Origin: Flavisphingomonas formosensis
GTDB taxonomy: Bacteria > Pseudomonadota > Alphaproteobacteria > Sphingomonadales > Sphingomonadaceae
NCBI RefSeq assembly: GCF_009755815.1
Contig: NZ_WRPK01000005.1
Span: 310,001 to 374,000, forward strand
Length of the DNA stretch: 64,000 nucleotides
Direction: 5' to 3'
Numbering within the stretch: the stretch's first letter is position 1; each line of letters starts with the position of its first letter. The notes under the pieces were generated by a model. That model was not told the DNA's origin. It did no database searches and saw only the letters and a list, made by a program, of their open reading frames with translations. Made by a program: the position numbers and the translations under genes. Positions 54,546 to 62,489 of this stretch are shown here, piece by piece.

Positions 54546-55945
54546 TGCTGCAATCCATCGACCCGGCAAGCGGTGAGATCGTCTGGGAAGGGCCGACCCA
54601 CGCCGCGGCCGATTGCGAGGCGGCGCTGCATCGGGCGCGCGGCGCCTTTGCGGGCTGGGCGCGCACGCCGTTGGAACAGCGGGTGGCGATCGTCCGCGCC
54701 TTTGCGGAGGCGCTGAAGGCCGACAGCGAGGCCTTGGCCGAGCTCATCTCGCGTGAGACCGGCAAGCTGCTCTGGGACAGCCGCGGCGAAGTGGCCGCGA
54801 TGATCGGCAAGGTCGAGATCTCGATCGCCGCGCAGGCGGAACGCGCGGGCGTGCGCGAGCAGGCGATGCCCTTCGGCAGGGCGGTGCTGCGCCATCGGCC
54901 GCACGGCGTGATGGCCGTGCTCGGCCCCTATAATTTCCCGGGCCACCTGCCGAACGGCCATATCGTGCCGGCGCTGCTCGCCGGCAATTGCGTGATCTTC
55001 AAGCCGTCCGAGGAAACGCCGGCGACCGCCGAACGCGTCGCCAGGGCCTGGGCGGCCGCCGGCCTGCCCGAGGGCGTGCTGCAGGTGGTGCAAGGCGGCC
55101 GGGAGACGGGCGAAGCGCTGCTGGCGACGGATATCGATGGCCTGCTGTTCACCGGATCGGCCCAGGCCGGGCGCATCTTCCGCAAGGCCTTCGCCGATCG
55201 GCCGGCGGTGATCCTCGCGCTCGAGCTGGGCGGCAACAACCCGCTGATCGCCTGGGACGGCGATGCCGAGGCGATGGCGACGGTGATCGTCCATTCGGCC
55301 TTCATCACCACCGGCCAGCGCTGCTCCTGCGCGCGGCGGCTGATCGTGCCCGTCGGCGCCGAGGGCGATCGCGTCATCGATGCGCTGACCGCGGTCGCCG
55401 GCAAGCTGCCGGCGAGCGCCTGGAACGACACGCCCGACGGCTTCATGGGTCCGCTGATCTCCGCCCGCGCGGCGGAGGCTGCCCGCGCCGCCTATGCCGG
55501 CCTGCTGGAGCGCGGCGCGAAGCCGCTGCTGCCGCTTGCCGAAGTGGCCGGACGCAGCGCGGCGTTCACTTCCGCCGCGATCGTCGACGTCACCGGATGC
55601 GACGTACCGGACCGCGAGATTTTCGCCCCGCTGCTGCAGATCGACCGCGTGGCCAATTTCGATCGCGCGATCGAGCGGGCGAACGCGACCGCCTTCGGCC
55701 TCTCCGCCGGCCTGCTCTCCGCCGATGAGGCGCTGTGGGAACGGTTCAGCCTGGAGGCCCGGGCGGGCGTGATCAACCGCAACCGGCCGATCACCGGCGC
55801 TTCCTCGGCGATGCCGTTCGGCGGCCTCGGCGAATCCGGCAATCACCGGCCGAGCGCCTATTATGCCGCGGACTATTGCGCTTTTCCGGCCGCCAGCCTC
55901 GAGGCGGCGGACATCGAGGCGATGGCGATACCGGGCCTGGCTTGA
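54542..55945 (+). CDS. astD: Succinylglutamate-semialdehyde dehydrogenase
   Basis: 467 residues of the ALDH superfamily. LGPYNFPGHLPNGHIVPALLAGN is the form of the cofactor motif special to AstD; FTGSAQAGR, LELGGNNPLIAW and TTGQRCSCARR (catalytic Cys) follow. It oxidises N-succinylglutamate semialdehyde to N-succinylglutamate. Two ATGs in a row (54542, 54545) overlap the astA stop. It closes the operon. The other AST genes, astB and astE, are absent from the window. Confidence 0.95.
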   Translation: MMLQSIDPASGEIVWEGPTHAAADCEAALHRARGAFAGWARTPLEQRVAIVRAFAEALKADSEALAELISRETGKLLWDSRGEVAAMIGKVEISIAAQAERAGVREQAMPFGRAVLRHRPHGVMAVLGPYNFPGHLPNGHIVPALLAGNCVIFKPSEETPATAERVARAWAAAGLPEGVLQVVQGGRETGEALLATDIDGLLFTGSAQAGRIFRKAFADRPAVILALELGGNNPLIAWDGDAEAMATVIVHSAFITTGQRCSCARRLIVPVGAEGDRVIDALTAVAGKLPASAWNDTPDGFMGPLISARAAEAARAAYAGLLERGAKPLLPLAEVAGRSAAFTSAAIVDVTGCDVPDREIFAPLLQIDRVANFDRAIERANATAFGLSAGLLSADEALWERFSLEARAGVINRNRPITGASSAMPFGGLGESGNHRPSAYYAADYCAFPAASLEAADIEAMAIPGLA

Positions 55946-56078
55946 TCGGCCCGGCCCTCGGCCGAAGGTGCCGTGGGGCCGCTCGGAGGGAGCTGGCCTG
56001 GGGACCGCCCCACAGCATGGCGGTTGTGCGCCCCGATGCAGGCGGGGCGCAAGCGGGATCGGACCCGATATGGCGCGA

Positions 56079-56822
56079 TCAGGCGCTGACCGCGGGCACG
56101 AACATATAGCCTTCGTTGCGGACGGTGCGGATCAGCTCGTCGCTGCCGAGCTTCCTGCGCAGGCGGCTGATCTGCACGTCGATCGCCCGGTCATAATGTT
56201 CGCTGTCCTGCCCGCGGGCATAATCGAGCAGCTGATCGCGGGTGAGCACGCGGCGGGGATGTTCGACGAATGCACGCAACAGGCGGAATTCCCCGTCCGA
56301 CAGGATGATCGGCATTTGGTCCGGATCGTGCAACGTGCGCCCGAGGAGATCGATGCGCCAACCCGAAAAGCGGCGCACGCCGTTCGATCCGCTTTCCTCG
56401 CTGCCCTCATAGGATCGACTCTCGGCCTGTTTGGCCGTGCGGCGCAGAACGGTGCGGATGCGGGCGAGCAGCTCGCGCGGATTGCAGGGCTTGGCGAGAT
56501 AGTCTTCGGCGCCCATCTCCAGCCCGACGATGCGATCGATGTCGGTGCCTACCGCTGAAAGCATGATGACCGGCGGCCCGTCGCTGCGCTGCAGGTCGCG
56601 AAGCGCGGTCAGCCCGTCCTCGCGCGGCATCATGACGTCGAGCACGATCAGATCGTAACGGGTTCCAGACAGCTTCTGACGCATTTCCAACGGATCTGCG
56701 GCGGCGTCGGCGCGATATCCGTGGCGATCCAGGAAAGAGGAAATGAGCGATCGGATGCCCGGATCGTCATCGACGATCAATATGCGCGTCTCGAGATCCA
56801 TGCGGTCGATAATGGCGTTCAT
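56079..56822 (-). CDS. OmpR-family response regulator
   Basis: 247 residues: receiver with acidic pocket (ILIVDDDPGIRSLI), Asp62 (IVLDVMMPREDG) and Lys111 (DYLAKPCNP), then a winged-helix DNA-binding domain (about 150-245) with LLRAFVEHPRRVLTRDQLLDYARG and AIDVQISRLRRKLG. It should bind DNA when phosphorylated. The kinase gene starts 253 bases away in the opposite direction, so the pair is divergent instead of the usual tandem. ATG at 56801 is another possible start. Confidence 0.92.
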   Translation of the reverse strand: MNAIIDRMDLETRILIVDDDPGIRSLISSFLDRHGYRADAAADPLEMRQKLSGTRYDLIVLDVMMPREDGLTALRDLQRSDGPPVIMLSAVGTDIDRIVGLEMGAEDYLAKPCNPRELLARIRTVLRRTAKQAESRSYEGSEESGSNGVRRFSGWRIDLLGRTLHDPDQMPIILSDGEFRLLRAFVEHPRRVLTRDQLLDYARGQDSEHYDRAIDVQISRLRRKLGSDELIRTVRNEGYMFVPAVSA

Positions 56823-57075
56823 GGCCGCTCTTTGCCAGCCGGATATCAGTGGGATTTTGCAACGGGCTGCGCCATGTTGCGGCAGAGCGGCTTTCTCCGT
56901 CGCGTCCTGCAATATTCCCGGCATGTTCTGACATTTGCCGGCAACATGGCGGCCGCAGTTCCTTCCCTTAAAAAACCGCTGGGGAACAGGCATGGGCACG
57001 ATCGGGGCTGCGATCGGATCATATCGTGCACGCGGCGATGGCCGACGGCGGCCAATTGTGGCAGACGATATTCTC

Positions 57076-59157
57076 ATGAAAAGCCCGTTTTCCGGTGGGC
57101 GTTGGCGCGGCCCGCCGCTCATGTTCCAGATATTGGCGCTGTTGCTCGGCGGTCTCGTGATCGCCCAGCTCGTGACCCTGCTGCTCACGCTGCTGCTGCC
57201 GCCCTCGCCGAGCCCGCAGCACAGCCTGGCCTCGATCGCCGCGGCGCTGCGCGGCGAGCAGGGGCGCGAAAGCCGGCCCGACGGGCTGGAACGCGCCGTG
57301 CAGCCCGGCCCTCCCGATCTCGGAGGCACGGGCTGGATCGTGTCGGAGCGCGCCAAGGTCAAGCTTGCCGATCTGCTCGAGACGGCTCCGGACGACATCC
57401 GCCTCGCTTTCTACACGCCGCTGCCCTTCGCCGGCACCGCGGCGGCGCCGAAGCTGACGCTGGCCACCGATGGGCCGATCCTGCCGCTGAAGGCGTCGGC
57501 CGATGGCCCGCGGGCGTGGTTGCTGCGCGTGGCGATGCAGGTGCCTGGCGGTAATATGGGCACCGCGACCCGCTTTCCCGGCAGCGCGCCGACGCGGGAC
57601 AGCTTGCCTCCCGGGATGCAGATGGGCTGGGGCCGGCCGCGTGGGACCGGAGCCGAGACGCTGCCCGGCGACGTTCAGGGCGGCCTCCCGCCGGAAGGGC
57701 CGCTGTTCCGGATCGATCCGGGGCCGCGCGACGGCAATGGTGGGACGTGGCTGCCGGGCGATGGCGGCGCGGCGGTGCCGCCGCTTTTGCAGATGCCGCG
57801 TGCCGCGGCTCGTGCGCATGAGGTGATCGATAAGTTCACCGCCCCGCTGACCTCCCAATCCTCGACGATGGTGCAGGACAGGTTGCAGACCCAGCGGAGC
57901 GATCTGCTTCCCGCCGAGCCTACGCCCCCAGTCGTCATAGAGGGTGATGCGAGGCCCGGACCACGCGCCGATCCGTCCCCGATCCGTATCCCTGCACCGC
58001 TGGCGCCGGCCGTACCCGTCGGGGTCGAGGCGAGGCACTCGACAGAAGCCATGCCGCCGCCTGCGCCGCCGGTCGTGGTAGCGCCGCGCCTGGGCGATAT
58101 TCGGTCCGGTGCCGAGGATCAGGGCAGCGGAGAGGCGCTCGTTCCGCTCACGCCGCGGGCGGGCGGCCTGTTCGGTCTTGCGCCGGCACCCTTCGTTGAA
58201 GGCAGTTTCGTCGCCGCGATGCGCATGCCCGATGGGCGCTGGGCCGTGGTTCAGCCGTCGCCCGAGCCTTTCCCCAATGCGTGGCAGCGCCGCGTGCTGC
58301 TCTGGTTCCTGATCGCCTTCGCGATCGTCGCTCCGATCGGGTGGCTGTTCGCGCGGCGCATCGTACGCCCGCTCGCCAGCTTCGCCGAAACCGCCGAGCG
58401 GCTCGGCCGGGACCCATCCGCGCCGGTGCTGGCGCTCGACGGCCCCGCCGAGATCGGCCGCGCGGCGCGGGCGTTCAACGCGATGCAGAGCCGGCTGCGC
58501 AGCTTCGTCGGCGACCGCACCGCGATGGTCGGCGCGATCAGCCATGACCTGCGCACGCCGCTGACCCGCCTGCGCTTCCGCATTGAGGAGGTGGAGGATG
58601 ACCATATCCGCGAAGGCATGATCGAAGAGGTGGAGGAGATGGAGGCGATGATCACCTCCGTCCTCAACTTCATCCGCGACGCCTCGACACCGGGCGTTCG
58701 CGAACGGCTGGATCTGCAGACCATCGTCGAGGATGTCGTCGAGGATGCCGCGATCGTGGGCAGCGACGTCTCGATCGAGGCGATGCAGGAGGCGCCGGTG
58801 GAGGTGGACGTGCTGGGCATCCGGCGAGTGCTGGCCAATCTCGTCGACAATGCCGTGAAATATGGGGCACGCGCGCGGCTCCGGCTGCACGTGAACGAGG
58901 AGGAGGTGATCGTCGACGTGCTCGACGACGGCCCCGGCGTTCCGCCGGGCGATCTGGAACGCGCGTTCGAGCCCTTCTATCGTGCTCCCGATATTCGCGC
59001 CTCGGGCAAACGGGGAAGCGGGTTGGGGCTCGCGGTATGCCGTTCGATCGCCCGCGCTCATGGCGGCGATACGGAGCTGCTCAAGGACGCCCAAGGATTT
59101 ACCGCACGCCTGCGATTGCCGCTCTTTCGCCAGCCGGAGCGGCGCCTGGCAGCTTGA
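57076..59157 (+). CDS. Membrane sensor histidine kinase with proline-rich periplasmic insert
   Basis: 693 residues. First membrane segment about 15-38 (MFQILALLLGGLVIAQLVTL), then a periplasmic part of about 365 residues whose second half is rich in Pro, Gly and Ala (GGLPPEGPLF, PAEPTPPVVIEG, PIRIPAPLAPAVP), second membrane segment about 406-426 (RVLLWFLIAFAIVAPIGWLFA), HAMP, HisKA with His490 (GAISHDLRTPLTRL) and ATPase (NLVDNAVKYG, DDGPGVPPGD, GSGLGLAV). Partner of the divergent OmpR-type regulator. The disordered-looking insert is much longer than in EnvZ-like kinases. Start is uncertain: ATG 57076 or 57121. Confidence 0.9.
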   Translation: MKSPFSGGRWRGPPLMFQILALLLGGLVIAQLVTLLLTLLLPPSPSPQHSLASIAAALRGEQGRESRPDGLERAVQPGPPDLGGTGWIVSERAKVKLADLLETAPDDIRLAFYTPLPFAGTAAAPKLTLATDGPILPLKASADGPRAWLLRVAMQVPGGNMGTATRFPGSAPTRDSLPPGMQMGWGRPRGTGAETLPGDVQGGLPPEGPLFRIDPGPRDGNGGTWLPGDGGAAVPPLLQMPRAAARAHEVIDKFTAPLTSQSSTMVQDRLQTQRSDLLPAEPTPPVVIEGDARPGPRADPSPIRIPAPLAPAVPVGVEARHSTEAMPPPAPPVVVAPRLGDIRSGAEDQGSGEALVPLTPRAGGLFGLAPAPFVEGSFVAAMRMPDGRWAVVQPSPEPFPNAWQRRVLLWFLIAFAIVAPIGWLFARRIVRPLASFAETAERLGRDPSAPVLALDGPAEIGRAARAFNAMQSRLRSFVGDRTAMVGAISHDLRTPLTRLRFRIEEVEDDHIREGMIEEVEEMEAMITSVLNFIRDASTPGVRERLDLQTIVEDVVEDAAIVGSDVSIEAMQEAPVEVDVLGIRRVLANLVDNAVKYGARARLRLHVNEEEVIVDVLDDGPGVPPGDLERAFEPFYRAPDIRASGKRGSGLGLAVCRSIARAHGGDTELLKDAQGFTARLRLPLFRQPERRLAA

Positions 59158-59601
59158 GGCGGACGGGCTGGCGGACTGCCGCCCCCTCGGTTCAGGGCGC
59201 TTCGCCCAGGACAATGCCGAATCTCCTTTCCCGCCGGAGAAGGAAAATGAAGAGCTTCTTCACTCTTGCTATGGTCTCGGCTGGGAAGAGCAGCCGCATT
59301 TTCGAAGTCGTCTGATCGTGAATGATCTTCGCTTCGTCGAAGAACGCAACCGATCGCCGCTGCTAAGCGCGTGATTCTTCGTGGATTCGGGAATGCGGTT
59401 CGACGAGCCGTTCGCCCGCCACTTGACGATCCGCCAGCTCCCGTGCAACTTTTCCATGAAGCGGCGAGGCTTTTCATTCCCGTAACGCTGGCTGCGGCCG
59501 CTCGGTCGAGCTTCGAGAACAATAACGATAAAAGACCTGATCATCGGGACGCACACAAGAATGAAGGCGCACCCACCAACGGGCGTGTCGGGAGTCCTGT
59601 G
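59158..59601. other. Intergenic region before LuxR-type regulator
   Basis: 444 bases between the kinase stop and the next start. It contains short inverted repeats (CTTCG-CTT-CGTCGAAG near 59330) and several GANTC sites, but no supported gene, tRNA or clear terminator. A promoter for the downstream regulator is expected in the more AT-rich part near 59510-59600. Confidence 0.45.
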
Positions 59602-60279
59602 ATGCTTCGATGCCAGAAGCCTGTAGCGTATCCGGTGACTGACGCGCCGGCGCTCTTCATCATCAGCCATGTACGGCTCGTGCGGGAAGGCCTGTCCTGG
59701 CAGCTCCAGCGCGACGGCCGGCTCGATCTGCAGGGGGCTGGCCGGCCCGACGCCACGACGCTTGCAGAGCTGGCCGCCGCTCCTCCGGATGCGATCGTGC
59801 TCGATCTCGGCGTGCCCCGCGGACTGGTCTTTGCCGAACAGCTGCACGCGATGCTGCCCGCAACGCGGTTGATCGGCTTTGCGATCGGCGAAGGCGATAC
59901 GGAACTCGTCGCTTGGGCGCGGACCGGCGTATGCGGCTATGTCGAGCGTGAAGGGAGCGCCGGGGATATCGTGGCAGCGGTGCTCCATGCGCTCAAGGGA
60001 GAGCTTTATTGCTCGCCACGCTTCGCTGCGCAGCTGCTGGCGGAACTGGCTGCCCGCGGCCCGGCGCTGCCGCCCTGCGCGTCTACCGCGGATCTTACGC
60101 CGCGCGAGCGCGAGATCCTCACCTTCGTCGTCCGCGGCGCAAGCAACAAGGAGATTGCCCGCAGGCTCGGCATCAGCGTCGCGACGGTCAAGAACCATGT
60201 CCATCATTTGCTGGACAAGCTTGCCGTACGCCGCCGTTCCCAGGTGTCGGCGGTCGTCCAGGGCATGCAGCTGGCCTGA
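59602..60279 (+). CDS. LuxR-type regulator with degenerate receiver
   Basis: 225 residues. The N-terminal half has a receiver-like order (LFIISHVRLVREGLSWQL, AIVLDLGVPRG with Asp68, GVCGYVERE), but the acidic pair that binds magnesium is missing (ISH instead of DDH) and the conserved Lys is not in place. The C-terminal LuxR domain is intact: LTPREREILTFVVRGASNKEIARRLGISVATVKNHVHHLLDKLAVRRRSQ. It probably works without phosphorylation or binds a ligand. GGGAG lies before the chosen ATG. Neighbours are regulators on both sides; target genes unknown. Confidence 0.85.
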   Translation: MLRCQKPVAYPVTDAPALFIISHVRLVREGLSWQLQRDGRLDLQGAGRPDATTLAELAAAPPDAIVLDLGVPRGLVFAEQLHAMLPATRLIGFAIGEGDTELVAWARTGVCGYVEREGSAGDIVAAVLHALKGELYCSPRFAAQLLAELAARGPALPPCASTADLTPREREILTFVVRGASNKEIARRLGISVATVKNHVHHLLDKLAVRRRSQVSAVVQGMQLA

Positions 60280-60377
60280 TCGGCCCGGCACCGACGTTGG
60301 AGGGCATGTCGATCGGCACGTCCGTCGGCACGGTTGCGAGAGTGATGGCGCCGGTCTCCGCGACAGGCTAGACATTG

Positions 60378-61184
60378 ATGCGACGACCGATGATGGGCGT
60401 AGCGCGCGACAGAACGATGAAACGCAGTCTGGATCTTCCGCTGACGATAAGGCCGGTGGTCGGCATGGAGGATTGCTACCCGGCCGGCTATGTAGACCTG
60501 TTCCATTCGCACGACCGCTCGCAACTCTGCCTGGCGCTGACCGGCGTGATGTCGGTGACGACCGATCTGTCCACCTATGTGCTGCCCGCAAACCGGGCAA
60601 TCTGGCTGCCGGCCGGGACGCGGCATCAGGTTGCGTGTCGCGGCGAAGTGAAGCTGCACATCCTCTATCTCGAGCCTGATCTTCCCGGCCAGCCGGCCGA
60701 TGCGCGGGTGTTCGACGTGTCGATGCTGCTGCGCGCGCTGATCCAGGAGGTGCTGACCTTCGACCATGCCTATGACGAGCGCGGGCGGGAGGGACGCATC
60801 GTCGCGCTGATGCTGGAGGAGATAGCGCGCATGCCGTCGATCCCGCTCGCCGCGCCGACCCCGAAGGACAAGCGGCTGCGCCGCGTGTGCGATCTCATCA
60901 TATCGGATCCTGGCAACCAGGCTGATCTCGATGCGCTCGCTCGCCTCGCCGGGATGGGGCGGCGCACTTTCACGCGCGCCTTCCGCAACGAGACGGGCAT
61001 GGCCTTTGCCGTTTGGCGCCAGCAGATCCGGCTGATGGCCGCGCTTTCGATGCTGGGCGACGGCAAGTCGATCACCAGTATCGCCTATGACGTCGGTTAT
61101 GAAAGCCCGAGTTCCTTCACGGCGATGTTCAATCGCGTACTCGGCGTTCCACCCAGCCATTACGCCAGATCCCGCGTCACTTAG
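60378..61184 (+). CDS. AraC-family transcriptional regulator
   Basis: 268 residues. The N-terminal cupin-like half has LFHSHDRSQLCLALTGVMSVTTDLSTYVLPANRAIWLPAGTRHQVAC, a small-molecule sensing fold. The C-terminal double helix-turn-helix has DLDALARLAGMGRRTFTRAFRNETGMAFAVWRQQIRLMAALSML and SITSIAYDVGYESPSSFTAMFNRVLGVPPSHYAR. It resembles cupin-type AraC regulators that control neighbouring metabolic genes. ATG 60378 or 60417 could be the start; neither has a strong ribosome site. Downstream, after 344 bases, lies an esterase gene it could control. Confidence 0.9.
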   Translation: MRRPMMGVARDRTMKRSLDLPLTIRPVVGMEDCYPAGYVDLFHSHDRSQLCLALTGVMSVTTDLSTYVLPANRAIWLPAGTRHQVACRGEVKLHILYLEPDLPGQPADARVFDVSMLLRALIQEVLTFDHAYDERGREGRIVALMLEEIARMPSIPLAAPTPKDKRLRRVCDLIISDPGNQADLDALARLAGMGRRTFTRAFRNETGMAFAVWRQQIRLMAALSMLGDGKSITSIAYDVGYESPSSFTAMFNRVLGVPPSHYARSRVT

Positions 61185-61528
61185 ATGCGACCGTAAGACG
61201 TGCAGCGAACTGGGGCATTCCCAAACCCTTGTAGTCGGCTTTCCTCGTCATGCCAGCGGATGCTGGCATCACTCTCGACCGGCAGCCGGTAACTGTCGAG
61301 AGCGGCCCCAGCTTCGCTGCGGCGACGAAGAAGAACGAGCTCCCGATCAGCCACGGGTGAAGGCTCTGACTCGCAGGGAAGGAAAGCAGAGCTTCGCTAA
61401 AATTCAACCGCTTCGCATGGCGCTTTAGGCCCGGCGCACACAGCGTGTGACCCGGACGCGACGGCCCGTCCGGACAAGCGCGCTACGGTGCGTCGCAGAT
61501 GGGCCGGATGCCGCAACAAGGAAAATAT
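61185..61528. other. Intergenic region with REP-like palindromes
   Basis: 344 bases between AraC and esterase genes. It holds ATGCCAGC-GGAT-GCTGGCAT (61250-61269) and then CTCTCGAC/GTCGAGAG arms around an inner CCGG-CAG-CCGG. The stretch near 61400-61430 is more AT-rich and could hold the esterase promoter. No gene is supported. Confidence 0.5.
61250..61269. repeat. REP-like palindrome
   Basis: ATGCCAGC and GCTGGCAT form a perfect 8-bp stem around GGAT, preceded by TCGTC and followed by CAC. The TCGTC-ATNCC-AGC...GCTGG-NAT form resembles dispersed palindromes found in many proteobacterial genomes. Confidence 0.55.
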
Positions 61529-62485
61529 ATGGACTGGGCGCTGCTCGATCCCGAAATCGCCAGTTTCGTGCGCCGCATGCAGGCTGATTGGGCAAGCCAT
61601 CCGCCATTCATGACCCTGCCGTTGGACGAGGCGCGCGCCGTGGCGGAGGAGGTACGCCGTCCGTGGCGGGCCGGTGGCCCCAAAATGGCCCATACTACGG
61701 AACATCATGTGCCGACGCCCACCGGGCCTTTGCGGATCCGGGTCTATGACCCCGGCATCGGCGCTGCCGCACCCGTACTGATCTATCTGCATGGCGGCGG
61801 CTTCACTCTGTTCAGCATCGATACGCATGACCGGCTGATGCGCGAATATGCGGCGGCGGGCGGGTTCCTGGTGGTCGGCGTCGATTATCCGCTGTCGCCC
61901 GAGGCGCGTTTCCCGAAAGCGCTAGACCAGCTCGTCGCGCTCGTCGGCTGGCTGGCAGCGAAGGGAGGCGAAATGATTGGATGTGACCGCGATCGTATCG
62001 CGATCGGCGGGGATTCGGCAGGGGCCAATCTTTCTCTGGCAGCGGCGCTCTGCCTGCGCGAACGCGGCGATGCCGCGCGGCTGCGCGGGCTGCTGCTCAA
62101 CTATGGCGCTTTCGATTCCGTCTGCTCGGACGAGGCGGAAGCGCGGTATGGCGGGCCGGGGGCGGTGCTCGACAGTGCCGAAATGGCCTATTATTTCGGC
62201 AATTATACCGGTGGCACCCTCGATTTCGAGGCGGATCTCCACGCGAGGCCGATCATGGCGGACTATGCCGGCCTGCCGCCTGCCTTCTTCGTCATTCCGG
62301 AATGCGACATCCTCTCCGAGCAGAGCTACCTCGTCGCCGAGCGGATGGCGCAGGCGGGGGTGGTGGTGACGAGCAAAGTCTATCCCGGCGCCACGCACAG
62401 CTTCCTGGAGGCGATGTCGGTGGCGGCGGTCGCGCGCGAGGCGATCGCGGACGGGGCGGCCTGGGTGAAAGCACGCCTCGCCTGA
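61529..62485 (+). CDS. Alpha/beta hydrolase (hormone-sensitive lipase family esterase)
   Basis: 318 residues. HGGGF (oxyanion hole, after LIYL), GDSAGAN (nucleophile Ser), a conserved Asp near PECDILSEQ and a C-terminal His in YPGATHSFLE make a complete triad of family IV esterases. It hydrolyses short acyl esters in the cytoplasm. ATG at 61529 follows AAGGAAA at good distance; ATGs at 61499 and 61508 are possible but lack a site. It converges with the amidohydrolase gene with a four-base gap. Confidence 0.92.
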   Translation: MDWALLDPEIASFVRRMQADWASHPPFMTLPLDEARAVAEEVRRPWRAGGPKMAHTTEHHVPTPTGPLRIRVYDPGIGAAAPVLIYLHGGGFTLFSIDTHDRLMREYAAAGGFLVVGVDYPLSPEARFPKALDQLVALVGWLAAKGGEMIGCDRDRIAIGGDSAGANLSLAAALCLRERGDAARLRGLLLNYGAFDSVCSDEAEARYGGPGAVLDSAEMAYYFGNYTGGTLDFEADLHARPIMADYAGLPPAFFVIPECDILSEQSYLVAERMAQAGVVVTSKVYPGATHSFLEAMSVAAVAREAIADGAAWVKARLA

Positions 62486-62489
62486 CCCG

